DNA of 64,000 nucleotides, taken from NCBI GenBank assembly GCA_023101725.1, contig JALJCO010007890.1:62001-126000 (forward strand). The letters run 5' to 3'. The DNA comes from Atherinomorus stipes. Its lineage: Eukaryota > Chordata > Actinopteri > Atheriniformes > Atherinidae. Shown here in pieces: positions 34,412-46,960 of this stretch. The notes beneath the pieces are model-generated. The model did no database searches and had not been told where the DNA came from. It was given only the letters and a program-made list of their open reading frames with translations. How positions within the stretch are numbered: the stretch's first letter is position 1; each line of letters begins with the position of its first letter. The position numbers were made by a program, and so were the translations under genes.

Positions 34412-34633
34412 AATGGGCTTTATGCACAACTCTATTACTTCCTGAACTTAAGTCAGCCTCTTTGCCTCCTTTCTTTTATGACTGGACAAACTGATTAAAC
34501 CAGGTACTGTAGGTCTGGCCATTGTCCTTGTGGTTGTCAACCTGGATTAGTCAAATCGTCCAATAATGAAAGACAGGAGACAACGGAGCTGGCTTACGTT
34601 AGGAGATAGTTGAGTTGTGCATTGAGCCCATTG
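34411..34633. repeat. Small element with inverted caatgggc..tgcacaact arms
   Basis: The left arm 34411-34433 and the inverse of 34611-34633 agree at about 20 of 23 bases. The same motif is at 7841-7863. It may be a short MITE or foldback fragment; ends and class are unclear. Confidence 0.45.
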
Positions 34634-35119
34634 TGGGGGTGAATTATGCAATCATTCTGAACCAAGCAACCACAGTGCCACGCCACAGCCATCGTCACAC
34701 TGAAGTTTTATTGTGAAGCACGTTACCCCCCACTGTTTGTACCTGGGATATACTCCAACTGTGCCAAGTGCGATCGCCCTTGTGATCGTTCTCAGCAGTT
34801 TTGGTGTTAACATAAAGATGCAGCATGTGCAAGAAATGGAGATTAATTCAGAAAAACTGTTGACAGGAGGTAAAGGAAAAGATATAAAATGTCCAGTCAA
34901 GCCCACAATTGTAAAGAAGAAATGTAAAACAACTTAAATGAGACAAGAAACAACCATAAAGAGACAGAATGGCATCATGGTCTTGGAAAAACAGATGCAT
35001 GGATGTCCATAACAAGACACAAAAGAGCAGAGATGAAAAATAACTAAAACCAGGACATAAAATTCCCAAGACATTCAGGGGAATTAAGCATGCAATAACC
35101 AACCTCTGGCCAATTTCTT

Positions 35120-35472
35120 TTTAAGTCCCGAGGACTAAACTCAAGCTGTGGGGTGGCCGGACATTCTCAGTTCCAGCCCCGAGACTGTGGAACTGCTGAA
35201 CTGGGTCCTTTTAAATCTGACTTAAAAAACCTACCTTTTTCATTTAACTTTTAACTCTGAGTAGTTCAATTTTTATGTCTATATGTTCACTCTTTGTGCT
35301 GCCTGAGTGGTGTCCTCTTTCATTTATTTATTTTTTTTACCTTCGTTTCTCACAACTCTGCATCTTTTGGAATGTGTTATGTTTGTTTTGTTTCTTCCTT
35401 GTCTACTGTCCCTACTGCAAAGCAGTTTGTGTATCCGTTGGTTAAAGGGCTTTATAAATGAAGTTGATCTGA
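35120..35472 (+). mobile_element. LINE 3' end with remnant of reverse-transcriptase C-terminus
   Basis: The frame from about 35150 reads FQPRDCGTAELGPFKSDLKN and ends at a stop in a Phe/Asn-rich tail. This resembles the decayed end of LINE proteins (pRlWNsLP...FKs.LKthLF). After it come a 3' UTR, ggttaaagggctttataaat and a short tgatctgac tail. 5'-truncated and broken. Confidence 0.65.
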
Positions 35473-38400
35473 CTAAACACAATCAAAATGGCTTAAATGT
35501 GCAAATTATGCAAATAATGTGTAACCTAAATAGTTAGAGACATGCTTTAAGCACAACTTGTTTTGATTTGTGGTTATTTGTCTCATTCAGTCTGTAGCAG
35601 GGCAAATATTTCCCTGTTGTTTCATAATCTGTTACTTCAGGGTCCACTGAGTGCAAATAAAAGTCTTTATCCAGGTAAGTAAGAAGTGTACAGTTACATT
35701 TTCTCTATACTTTGCTCCTGCTTCTTATCTCTCTTCTCTCATATTGTATCTAAATTCTCTTGTCTCCTTCATAAATTAACAAAAAGTCATGTCAATTAAA
35801 GCTCCCATACATCATCATCATCGTCTCTCCATCTAGTTGTTCTCCCATCATTGATGCGTCAGTGATGCTGGAGGAGATCTGTCAGCTGCAGCCTCCGCTC
35901 ACCACACCAAGATCTTACGCTGACGATCTGACACAATTAAATGGGCTAGAACGCCATTCAGTCTCACTGTCAGTGTGCATGCCGCCTGTCAGTTATCTGT
36001 CTCATCTACCGTTGGTGGGAGGTGGTTGTCAGGGGTGATAGCCATCACGGCCTGTGAGCCCTCCTCATCATAGACAAGTGATCAACTGCAGACTGCCCAG
36101 ACAGCCAAAGATCTGATAAGGCTGGACAGGAACAAATTGTCTGTCAATCTCTTTGTCTGTTGCAGTTAGTCATTTTTTTTTTATTTTGCTAAGTCTGTTA
36201 ATGCTCAAGCTGGACTGAAGATTCAAGCATCAATATAACAATATAACTGTCAGAAGGCTCAAAACTTGCTATGTGCTGTAACTGCTTTTTGCCCTCCTTT
36301 CTCACTTGTTGCAGTTCTCTATCACACATTTCACTTTGTAAGACTGTGGTGATGCTTTGTGTATATGTGCATTTGTGTTTGCTTTTTCACAATTTTAAGT
36401 CCAAAATTGTAAGGAAAACCCCTGAGTCAGCACAATACAGTAAAAACATCTTTAGATTAACTTTCTGTTTCAATGTAGAGACTTAATTTTGATATAACCA
36501 GAAGAAGTTTGAAGTTTAATCACACCTCATCTGTAATAGATACACAGAATTTTTTTTTTATATGAACACAATATGCACCATTGAAAATCACTTTAATCAA
36601 GTTTAATTTACAACAGTATCTTCTGTGTTTTCAAAAGCTTTGAGTCATCAATAAATGAACATTGATTAGTAATTTCAGTCATTTTTAATCAGCAGGAAAG
36701 ATATTTTTTTTCGGTAAAACAGACTTCAATCAATAATGAGCAGAAACTGGTGCATGTCTGATGATTGAGGCAGGTGCGCCTCATTTATTTAACCTTTCAC
36801 CAGGTGAGTCCCACTGAGATTGACATCTCTTTTAAAAAGGAGCTCTAGCCAAGAAGGCTCAATGAGTTCAGTGAGTTTAGTGAACAATCTTAATCCTTGG
36901 AAGAATTATAAACCATTGAAAAGGCTTCAAACCAAACGAGTTATTATAGCTATGTTTATACGGATATTTAATGAGTCGTTTGTTCATTAAGTTGAAGCTG
37001 AAGGTTGCCCAGACCAAAAGAGAGTGTTACAGAACAGACTGTCAGAAGTACATTCTGACAAAATGTGGAACTGAAGGTTAACGAGTCCTACTTCAATCAT
37101 TAAATGATCCTGGACTAAAGCTCTTACCTTGAGTCAATAAAAGTAACCCAATGTTTCATGATGGAAAATAACCAAAAATCTCAAGAAAATACTGTAATGA
37201 CTAGAGGAGCTCCACTTCAGGTAAAAGTAACTAAACAAATCGATAAATTATAGTGTAGATAGCCAAGTCTCAACGTGGCCAAATACACAGAGATTATAGA
37301 ACAACAACAACAACAACTGAATAATAAATGAACATATAAATGCATTGTAAAAAGTAAAGAAACCAGATTACATTAATGTCATACTCTGCAATTCAAAACA
37401 AAGCAGTAGCCTACTGTTAAATTATATTACTTATAATTTACTGTTAATTTTTTTTTTTTTAATTCACGTCACTTTTGCTGTTATTTACTGCTTTGTTGCT
37501 ATTTAACAAGTTACAAACAATGTGGCTCAGGTTACTGTAGGTATGGCAATGATTTGGGCTACAATGACATGACGACCTCCATTAAAACAGAAACCTGAAT
37601 AACTCAATTGGATTACTTCCAACAAAACAAAAAAAGCAAACAAAAAAATAGTCTTCATCAACACGAACAGAAAGCTTACTGTGAGACTGCTGTTAAATGT
37701 TATGTTGTATCATAATAAGGGAGCAGTCATGTGCGATACAATCACAAACAAACTGAAAACTGAAGTCAAATGTGAAAATAAAAAAGACTTCAGAGTTTGA
37801 CAATTGATTAACATTTAATTAGATTTTTCAAAGTTGTTAAATAGGAACAGGTTTGAATGAATTTCTCATCTGTGCCTGATGTTTTTAAGCTCAATGTTTC
37901 CTCACAGCTGTTCTCTCTCAGATGTTATCTGCGAGTGTAGAAACAGCATGTACATGCATGCAGGAGGAAATAAGCCTCTTGCCTTTATCTCTTAGCCCCC
38001 ATTATGGGCACAGTCATCATATAATCCTGTTTCCCGCTTCACCTCCATAATATCGATGCGGTTGATATAATTGTCACGGAGCGTAACCCACACTTGACAG
38101 CTTGTACTTCTGGCGAGATTGGATTGGCACCACAGCCCTCTTCATCTCTCTCAGTCACTCTCTCCTGCTCCATTTAGACATCGTTGCCATGTCGTCCATA
38201 GTCCTGACAGCTCATAGATCTCAGGGTTAACCATGATTAGATTGGAATCAGCGCTTTAACTTCTTCTTTCATCATCGCTATATTGACACAGTAATGTTAG
38301 AATCCACACAACCAGACAACTTAGAGATGAGACTAGATTGGACCAGAATGAATGGTAATCTATTTCTGATCCATGACATATAGACTCAATAATCTTACAA

Positions 38401-39274
38401 CAGTGGCTCAGAAACTCAATATAACGCAATTTTTATATGTAACACTGTCTTCTATTATCAAAGGACTTACTTGCTTTATGAAAAATGCTCTTGTTATGCG
38501 AGTTATAGACAGGTTCTTTTGGCTATCAAGAGAACTATACTTATTAAGACCTAAGGTTCCCTCATTATGATATTTAATTTATACATAATCCTTCCCCAAA
38601 TTGAGACAAAAGCATGATACCAATTGCTCTTACATTTATTGATGTAAACAAAAACAACTTTTGGTGACTTTTGTTGAAAAATGAGATCAGTGCATAAAAC
38701 ACACATCACTTCAAACGCTACATCTGCTCAGTTCAGTGTAGGAAAAGATCATGCATGCATGAGCTGACACATTCTGTTTCCCAACTCATCTCAAAGTAAT
38801 ACTTTGTTTACGGCCCCCTTCGCTTTCACTTTCCACACAGTGGAAATTTGTGTGCAGCTGCATGTTGCCGTTGGACCAATAGCAGACAGAGACATGCCAT
38901 TCTTCAGTGCTCACCCAGGAACATGGACGGCATAAAGAAGTTGGAGGGCAGGAGGGAGACAGATGCCTGACTTCCAAGAGTGAAGCTAATGTTCAAACCT
39001 AGCTGCAACATTGGGATAGAAACGATATAAGGTGATATAAGCCACACCATATAACCCATTTTATCTGCTACTGGCTGTTGCTGTTGCATTCTGTTGAAAA
39101 AGCTAGTGTTGGCTCGTAGCAGGAAGCTGGTGATAGTGTCTTCAGTCAGAATGTTAGGAGCAAAGAAGAGAAAGCAGTTATTTTGGACTGAGTCAATCCA
39201 GTTTGAGTCACAAAGAAACAACTTTTTTTTTCAGTTTTTAGTGAGTCATTAATTATAGTTCAAAATGTGTATTT
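35473..39274. other. Intron, two non-repetitive blocks of interest
   Basis: 35815-36130 and 37900-38270 are free of repeats and of mixed composition, so they are candidate conserved non-coding DNA. An (A/T)-rich run at about 37449-37461 and a short repeat fragment at 36781-36857 are also present. No exon is seen. Confidence 0.45.
36781..36857. repeat. Short dispersed-repeat fragment
   Basis: tttatttaacctttcaccag and gagtcccactgagattgaca resemble a frequent fish repeat tail (tttatttaaccag..agtcccattgagat). Too short to classify. Confidence 0.35.
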
Positions 39275-39278
39275 ATAA

Positions 39279-39516
39279 AGGGATAATGTGTAAGTTCTCC
39301 TGTTCTCTATTCACAAAAATGGATTATTTCGTTCAAGTGATTTTCCATTAATCAGTAATCGCTCCTATCAACAAACTGAAGTGCTCCTGTAAACTCTGAA
39401 TTTGACATTCGTATCATTCATATATACATCAAACTGGTCGGCTCGGTGGTGGCTACCATGTACTTGAAAAGTACGAGGGAGCTGCTCGCGATATACAATT
39501 GCTACACAATGTCCCT
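39279..39516 (-). mobile_element. TTAA MITE, short copy (238 bp), inverted relative to 24890
   Basis: The right side keeps TTAA (39517-39520); the left is decayed (ATAA). The ends are agggataatgtgtaag and, inverted, agggacattgtgtag. Its left part matches the inverse of 25280-25510 and its right part the inverse of 24890-24930. About 380 bp of the middle is missing compared with the longer copy. Confidence 0.82.
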
Positions 39517-39524
39517 TTAAAAGG

Positions 39525-40074
39525 TGCGTGTCCATTACAGTTGGAATTTCACAAAAGTTAAATATCGCATTTCAAAACTGGTAATGAAAAGATCTAGATT
39601 TTTTTTAAAAATTTCAAATATCGCGAAAAAGTTTTTACACTCTCATGAGGCAGGTCATATTTAAATTTATCAGTTTTTCGCAAAAGTGTAATGACACTTT
39701 TTCATATTAACATGCAGACAGGTGTGACATGGTGGGGGCAAGAACCAGTAATTCCTCTTTAATTATGATTTTTATGATCATTTACAAGCATCAAGTTTGG
39801 AGTGGAAGTGATGGGTGAAGTTTTACCCATCACACATAGCCCTATATGAAAAATTTCTAAATCGCTGTCATTCAGCAATAAGAGTTAATTTTTGGACAAC
39901 ATGCAGATATGGTTTAAATTCTTCACGTATTAGTAGCGACTGGCCACACGTTCTTTACAGTATCTCTTTTCCACACATTTAGCACATGGTAACAACTTTG
40001 TTTTCTCGTTCCCACGATTGTACTTTTTTTAAATTGAAGAAATGCTTTTTTGAAAAAGTGTAATGAAATGCAGC
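39525..40074. mobile_element. Probable MITE with gtgtccattaca ends
   Basis: The left end tgcgtgtccattacagttg and the inverse of the right end, gctgcatttcattacactt, are imperfect inverted repeats, with tttcgcaaaagtgtaatgac text inside. No target duplication was identified, so limits and class are uncertain. Confidence 0.4.
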
Positions 40075-42376
40075 TATAAAAATATTGCTGTTATCTTCCA
40101 TGTTGCCTTGGTGATGCATTCCCCAAATGTTAGGATGTAACCAGCTTGGATTACACTGTTTATCCAGTAGTGACAGTTTGAGGGGACGCTGTGTTTTCTT
40201 AGGTCAGTTTGTCATTATGTGATGAGTTGGAAATAAAAACAGTTATGATCAGCAGGCAGGAGGCTTATTAGTGGAATAAATGCAGAAAATTGCATTTGTC
40301 TCTGTGATTTGATATTCATTTATTTACTTGTTTAACTGAGGCAACATTTATTTTTACATTTGAATTTCCTTGGGCACAATATGTAGTCTATAAAATGAGA
40401 TACATGAAGATGAAAAGACTTCTGTCTAGATGATGATTGGCTTTATCTATGGTTACAATTCACAGCCAAACTTGTTGGACAAACACAAACACAAACTGCC
40501 CATCTCCTATTATTTCACTTCAGCTCCTGCTTGCAAACTTTAAAAATAACCACAGGCACCCGCAGCTAATTTTTGTCATTGTGAAAGTTAAGCAAATCTA
40601 AACATTACCAAATGAAACCCAAGTGTTTTGCTTTTCTTTCAAACAATTTGTCATGTTTTCAGTTAGATTTCTACTTTAGGGGAAGTGGAACAAACTTGTA
40701 CAGGCAGCAAACATCAAAGCCAGTCGATATTTTCAGCTCAGTGTGACCGCAATGTGAGAAATAATCAGAGAGAATGAGGAGAAGTGAGACCAAAGAGAGT
40801 AGTGTAATGAAAAATACAAACATGATCTCTAGAATCCTCATAAGAAAACCCGTGAAGGCAAATTACCATAGTGTCTTATTCAGATATCAAAATCTTGGAG
40901 TATCTACAACTACTCCAAGAGAGCTATACTAAATTTGTAAAGGGACCTAAAATGTAAACAAAACTTCAAAGATGTCGCAGATATACAAAAACTGCATAGA
41001 AAAAGACTAAAAGGAGTGACTTTGGAGAGCTGAGGCAGAATGAAAGTGAGAAGCTGACAGAGGGCACAAAAGAAGCAAAACACCTACACTCAGCAGAATG
41101 TAAAGATTGACTTTGAAGAAAGAGAAACATAAAAGAGTGACAAGGGCAGATAGTTAGGCATCGAGAACAAGACAGAAACTGAAAAGCAAAACAAAAAAAG
41201 AAAGTGATGGAGACAAACTCTGAGTTTTTCTCAATGATTACTGAGTCTTACTTTTTGTCACAGGCTTGTCTACTTTTGAAGACAATTTAAAAAAACGACA
41301 ACTGAGACAATGTAGTGTCTTAAAAGTGGTTTTAAATTCTGATCAATATTATACTACACTCCATTATGTGATATTTTTACCCCAAACAAGCAGACAGTTG
41401 ACACAGCTTTCATTTATTATTGATTTATCACGCTCCGAAGTGCTTGCATGTGACTGGGGAAGGCTGAGCGCTGGAGTTGGCAGAAAGAAACACAACAACG
41501 AGTTCAACAGTAGAGATTTAGGAACGCAGGTCTGAATAAAGTGGGATGGGTTCATCTAAAGGTTGAATGTTATTATTGGTTCTTATAGGTAAGAGACTTA
41601 ATTCCTGTTCGAAAACCGATCTTTCATACAACTGGATAAAAATGGTGTTCACTGTGAAAAACAGTCCTATCAAAGCTACAGACTTTTTAAAGTTATGAAG
41701 CGTCAATTAGCTGGAAGGCAGATTCAAGGTAAAAGGAACAACAAAAACAATGTTGTCAAATTGCATCTGAAACAGATCCACACTGAGAACAATGAAACTC
41801 TGCTCAGTCTCATCGCCTCACATCACAAACTGCCCTGGGCAACCGAGGGGAAGAATCACCAAGGAATTTACTGTGATTGTTGACTGGGAGGATCTAAATG
41901 AACCAGATGCATTTTCAATACAGAAAAGATAATGAAAGAAAAATAATTATGAATTTGTAAGAAATTCATTTTGATTAAATAAGATAAATAAGAATGTTGA
42001 AAAGGAAAAAAATGGAGGGAAAGAAGAAAAAAATTCAACCTGATCGTGTTTCTACATTGTCTAGTTGTATCACTGTAACCTGCCTTTCTTTGCTGACACA
42101 ACAGGAGAGTCAGGGTGCTTTATTGGTCTCTGGTGTTTGTGCTCACTTCTTCTTCCCTCACCTAAGCCTCCTGTTTCACCTGTGTCATTGACAGTTAACC
42201 TACAGCTGCCAGTATTCTCCATGCAGCTGCTTTGGAAACCTTCTGTTTCTCTTTTCCTCAGTGTCCACCATAATGTTCTTTTTTCCACAGTTTTTTCTCC
42301 ATCTGTCTGTTTAAGCATCTGATAGCCTGCAAGGGGATTGGAGCCAACCCACACAAACCTTATGTTAAACACAAAT
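40075..42376. other. Intron, nothing recognised
   Basis: A-rich stretches at about 40740-41220. Frames are short and lack domain signals. Confidence 0.5.
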
Positions 42377-42470
42377 GTGGGAGATAGGGCTGGGTAATTA
42401 ATCAAAAAATAATCAATACTGACATTTAGAACTTCTAATCGACGTAAAACTACTGTGTCAGTTATATTAT

Positions 42471-42487
42471 CCCCCCCCCCCCCCCCC
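42471..42487. repeat. Homopolymer of 17 C
   Basis: An uninterrupted C run within the hAT; such runs are rare in this window and prone to length error in assemblies. Confidence 0.97.
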
Positions 42488-42727
42488 TTTGTAATTCTCT
42501 CTCTATTGATGCCCCATTCCCTTAAAATACACTACTGGTTACATGACTAGGCCAGTTGACGCAAAGCGTCAAGGCTGTTAGAATACAGACAGAAAGAGAC
42601 TCCTGACACTGTCCCATCCAGTGTGCCTCACAGAGGCGTCATGGTGGAAGACTCAAACAGTTCATTCTTAAAGCTTGTTATTCTGTAGCCTACAATCAAG
42701 AGAATCTAACATAGTTTCATGATTTAA

Positions 42728-43370
42728 AGGTGCCATGACATCAATATTCACCTTTCTGGGGTTTTGGGGGTATAATATGATCTGTTGTGCACTGATGAGG
42801 CCATGTGAATGTCTAGAGTGAGAATCAAAGTTCCTGTTTATGGTCTGTCAGTTTTGTTTCTTTGTTCAAAAACGGTTGAATCAGACGGCAGCTTATCACT
42901 CTACGTAGTTCTATCAATATACGTAATTCAATTTCTCCAATAGGAGCACACTTTTAAGCGAACAGCCCCCCCTCCGCTCCGCTATCACCCCCTCCCTTGC
43001 TGATTCAACTGCGTCAGTGAGGCTGACTGAGCTGCTCCACTGACTGAGCAGTCAGGTCTGGGTTTTCAAACAAATGGATTTAAAAGAAAACTTCTGCAGC
43101 AACACTGAGGGAGGCGACTACAACCATGTAAGTTTATTTATTTTCTAAATGTTGTCTTGTCTGATAAACATAGCTTACTGTCTTAGGTGCACATGTTGCT
43201 AACAAATAGCCTTTAGCAAAGTCCGACTGCTAGGGCAGCTATAAGGTTATAGCCAAATAAGGTGTAGCCAATCAAAATGAAGTCAACTTGGTCTCCGGGG
43301 TAAAACTGCATATCATTATCGCACCCAACTGTATTACTGAGGAAGGGAGGTCTAGCATGCCAAAACAATC
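42728..43370. mobile_element. Nested TTAA element, right end missing
   Basis: TTAA at 42724-42727 is followed by aggtgccatgacatca, an AGG-type end like the other TTAA MITEs. Downstream text (actgatgaggcca, gagtgagaatcaaagttcct) looks like one repeat unit. I found no inverse right end, so it is probably truncated; the right limit is approximate. Confidence 0.5.
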
Positions 43371-43823
43371 CCCTGCTGTTTTTTTTTTTTTTTTTTTGGA
43401 GTATTTACATATGCAGTAATGTCAACTACATGAACCAGTTTTTACTGCTATTTCATCACTCCTTAAAAAAAACAAACAAACAAAAAAACTTTTTTTAATA
43501 AGGTGAAAGTTATTTTCTACAGTACAGTAATGCTACAGTGTTAAAATTGTTTATTTTGCTTGAAAGAAATGCACTTTTTTTTAAAAGTGAATTTCTTCAT
43601 AAAACATTTTCATTCTAGTTTATGTGTGGTTTCACTTCCATTGTTTTGGTAAATAACAATTTTTTCTTCAGTGCATATCCATTTTATTTGTTTCCAAATT
43701 ATGCAAACATTCACAGAATAAACAGTTAAGCGTGGATTATTTGTGCACTAAACCGAGGCCGAAGGTTCAATTAATTGTGATTTAGATTTTTGCCATATTG
43801 ATTACCCAGTCCTAGTGGGAGAT

Positions 43824-46150
43824 ACAAGTGGGACTAAATTAAATGAACCATCACAACCAGTCATATCAAATTATTCCCCCATTTCTGCCTGGGCCAGTAG
43901 ACATTATGGGCCATTTTTCTCAGACCAATACCAAATGGTTTTAGATTTTTTTTCTTATCCGTTTTGATTTGAAAAGAACAAACTAACAAACAAACAAAAA
44001 TTATAAGCTCAATTATTGAGCTCTGTTTCTGATGGCCAGTGCAACCTTGGAGGTCAGTTTTTAGTACATTGTGTAAACATAAAGAAGCATGAATCTTCTT
44101 TTCGTAATCATTGGATTAATAAACTGAAGGGGGCATCATAAATCTGATCTTTTTATTAATCTGGTCAAGCCATTACACTTAAACTGAACCAACTTTAATT
44201 AAAATGAAAGATGACCTATGAAACAAAATACAAGGAAATAAAAAATAGGATATCTTGGCTGTTTAAAAAGTGTTATTTCCCATTCATCTTGTGCATGTTG
44301 TTCCTTATGTATCCTACAAATGAAGCAGAAGGACATTTGCTCTTTTTTAAATGGGCAAAACACCATGAATACTTCTACTATGAGACTATTTAAACAACTG
44401 CTTTAGATTAAAAAAGCAGCGCATATAAAACCATTTATGTCATGAAAGAAAGACCATAAAGTCTCATTTTTTTGATTGTGAGTGGAGGACTTTCATTGGG
44501 TCTCCTGAAAACCTCCCATTACTCTCATTGGGAGCATTTCTGAGGTAACAGTGAGTGACCCAGATCTGAAATACTTTTGTCACAGATGAAAAAACAAGAT
44601 AGAGGAGCTCAGGTGGGAGCTGACTCTATTCTCTCACACAGGAGGAGCAATCAAAAAGGAATTTATGTGTTTTTATTTTCCTCATCTTATCTGTTCATGT
44701 AAAAGCCTCTATCACCTTATTCAGCTTCCCTTCATGTCTTCCCTATGGTTCTACATATAATGCATTAATTTGTGAAGTTTCTTATTTTGGAAATAGGAAA
44801 TTTTTCATTAGAAGAAAATGTAATATGTTTATTTGGTCACTCTGGTCCAAACAGACACCAGTGTGAACAGGTCTGACAGTGAAGGACAGTTATGGAAGGT
44901 CTCCTGGCAGCCCTATGAGAGCAGAGATTGACTGAGAGAAGTCTGCTCTGGGTTGTCTGGGTAGAGAGCCGATATCATCCTGCAAACCTAGACTACTAAT
45001 CTGGAGAGGACTGCTTATGATTCCTAAGTGGGTGAGGAAATAGTCTTGTGGTGTTGTCTTCTTGGGACACCCACTTTGTGGCCTCTGTCTGACATATCAC
45101 TTAAACTTGGCCTTCGATTTGGAACTGCTACCAGGGATCACTTCCAATAAGGGCATGGTCTCATGGGTTTCCTCAAACGAACTAGACTCGAGCGATCTGG
45201 ATTTTTGCAGCAGGGGTCCGACAACTCTGTGCAGTCTCATGGTTGTTTTCTGAAACATTTTAAGCACAAAACCGTTGTCATCACGGCATGACGCAAGTAG
45301 AAAGAGACGGCAAAACTCCAGGCCAGCTGGTGGCGTCACCACCTGTTAGAGTGCGATGTCTGTCACGGAAGGACAATCTATGCACATACATGCATCGAGC
45401 ATACTGACCGAGAGAGAGCCAGCCTGAAGTTCCCAGCAACGTGTCCTGTGTGTCTCATTACTCGTTGCATGACGCATGTCTACTTCGGGAGAAGCGTGAG
45501 ACAAAGAACCGCTGCCAGAGATCCAACACCATCCCTTTTTCCCTCTCTACCCCCCTGCCCTCCTTGTGTCAAATGTTCCGGACTTTCCAATCGTGCAGCC
45601 GGCCTCTTCCAACCGTCCCGTTCTGACAACTGTTCTGGATTTTTGACGCAGTCGCATGGCACAAAGAATATGGATCTAATCCCTTTTCTGGACTTGACAA
45701 CGTTTTAATTGTTGCACAAGTGTATATATGACCCTACCCTAATGCTGCAACTTGGTTTTGTGGAACACCAGCTTGAAGTTAGGCTACTCCCCAGGGCTGA
45801 TCCAGATCAGTCAAGCATGGCATGCTTGGAACAGACACCAACTAGCCGCACATTGATTGACACCAACAAATCAGGCACCTGATCATCAGCACCTGGTGCA
45901 CTAGAAGCTCCAAACAAAAGTCGGCTCCTTAGCATTGGTACAGAAGATTTGGCACACACTCAACTCTGCTGCTCATCCAACAAATGTAGTTTCCTTCCAA
46001 ATGTGGCACCTTTTAAAATTCATAAACAGGCTTTCCAAGGTTAAAAGATCGCTTGCCAATGGGTGCGATGTGTGATTCAGTGTCTCGAGTACCTGGATCA
46101 TATGCTGGGGATCATACCTCAAACCGTTTTCACTAGTGGATGGCCTCTTA
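43824..46150. other. Intron; 45060-46010 unclassified, GC-balanced
   Basis: 45060-46010 is less AT-rich than its surroundings and has several short frames on both strands, but no domain, splice pattern or repeat end was recognised. It may be an old mobile-element interior. Confidence 0.4.
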
Positions 46151-46960
46151 GGCTACGCTCACACGGCAATGATCATAAGAGAAGACACAAAAGTGGCGTC
46201 TTGTCTTCATCTTTTTATCTGCATTTATACGAGCGCCGTCTTGAAGACATCTGCGTGCATACGAGGATGCAAAAGTGTGTGGAATTGGACTGGATATGCA
46301 CGTCAGGCTGTGATGCTGTGATAGAACTCCACCATGTCCGCACGCATGCGTAAAACCGATATGCGATATGACGATATAACAGAGTGTAGGTTATGAACGT
46401 GCTTACGATCTGCCAAAACACAAAGATCGTAGAACTGTCTGAATGCGGCTGTCTCTGTTAACTCCATGTTTTCTCTCTCCCTCTCTGCCAAATCACACCA
46501 CGTCCTCGTCCACCTTCTGTTGACATGACAGATACTGATGAACTAATCAGAGCAAGCTAAAGTGTGTCAGCATGGTGTTGCTTTGTTTAGCTCCTCCCCT
46601 CTTTCCCAAACACGAGGAGAGCAAGCACGGCTGCTAACGAGAGTACGAAAGTGAGAAGTGGCTTCTGAATAAAACATTCAATCATGTGGAACTGGTTTGG
46701 ATTTTCAAAGTTTGCAAGGATGAGGTTCGTTCAACTGATGGAAATGCGACCAGCGTTTTTAATCACCGTAGGAGACAGCAGCCTGGTCTGCAGTCAGAAT
46801 GTGAGGAGAGCGGCAGCCACACCTCTGCCTCAACTCAAGCGCTGGTGAGACATGTACCTCCACTTCAGATAGGAAACTCTTGCTTCACTCACCGCCAGGT
46901 AGGACGTAGAGGTGCTGAGCAGACGCGACGGAGCTCAGAGCGTCCGATTGGAATGTAAAC
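46151..46960. mobile_element. Possible DNA transposon, left end only
   Basis: 46151 reads taggctacgctcacacggca, resembling a common fish transposon end. The following 800 bp are CpG-rich compared with the flanks. No inverse right end was found. The frames inside have no recognised domain. Confidence 0.35.

Larger units (their letters stand above)
32117..35119. other. Intron with a short palindrome and inverted motif pair
   Basis: 34389-34411 is a perfect 23-bp palindrome. 34411-34433 and 34611-34633 form an inverted pair. The rest is AT-rich and featureless. Confidence 0.5.
42385..43815. mobile_element. hAT element (1431 bp), non-autonomous
   Basis: It starts tagggctgggtaat and ends with the inverse (attacccagtccta). 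A perfect 8-bp duplication, gtgggaga, flanks it (42377-42384 and 43816-43823). Inside are a run of 17 C (42471-42487), T-rich runs and a partial TTAA element from 42728. No transposase frame. Confidence 0.87.
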
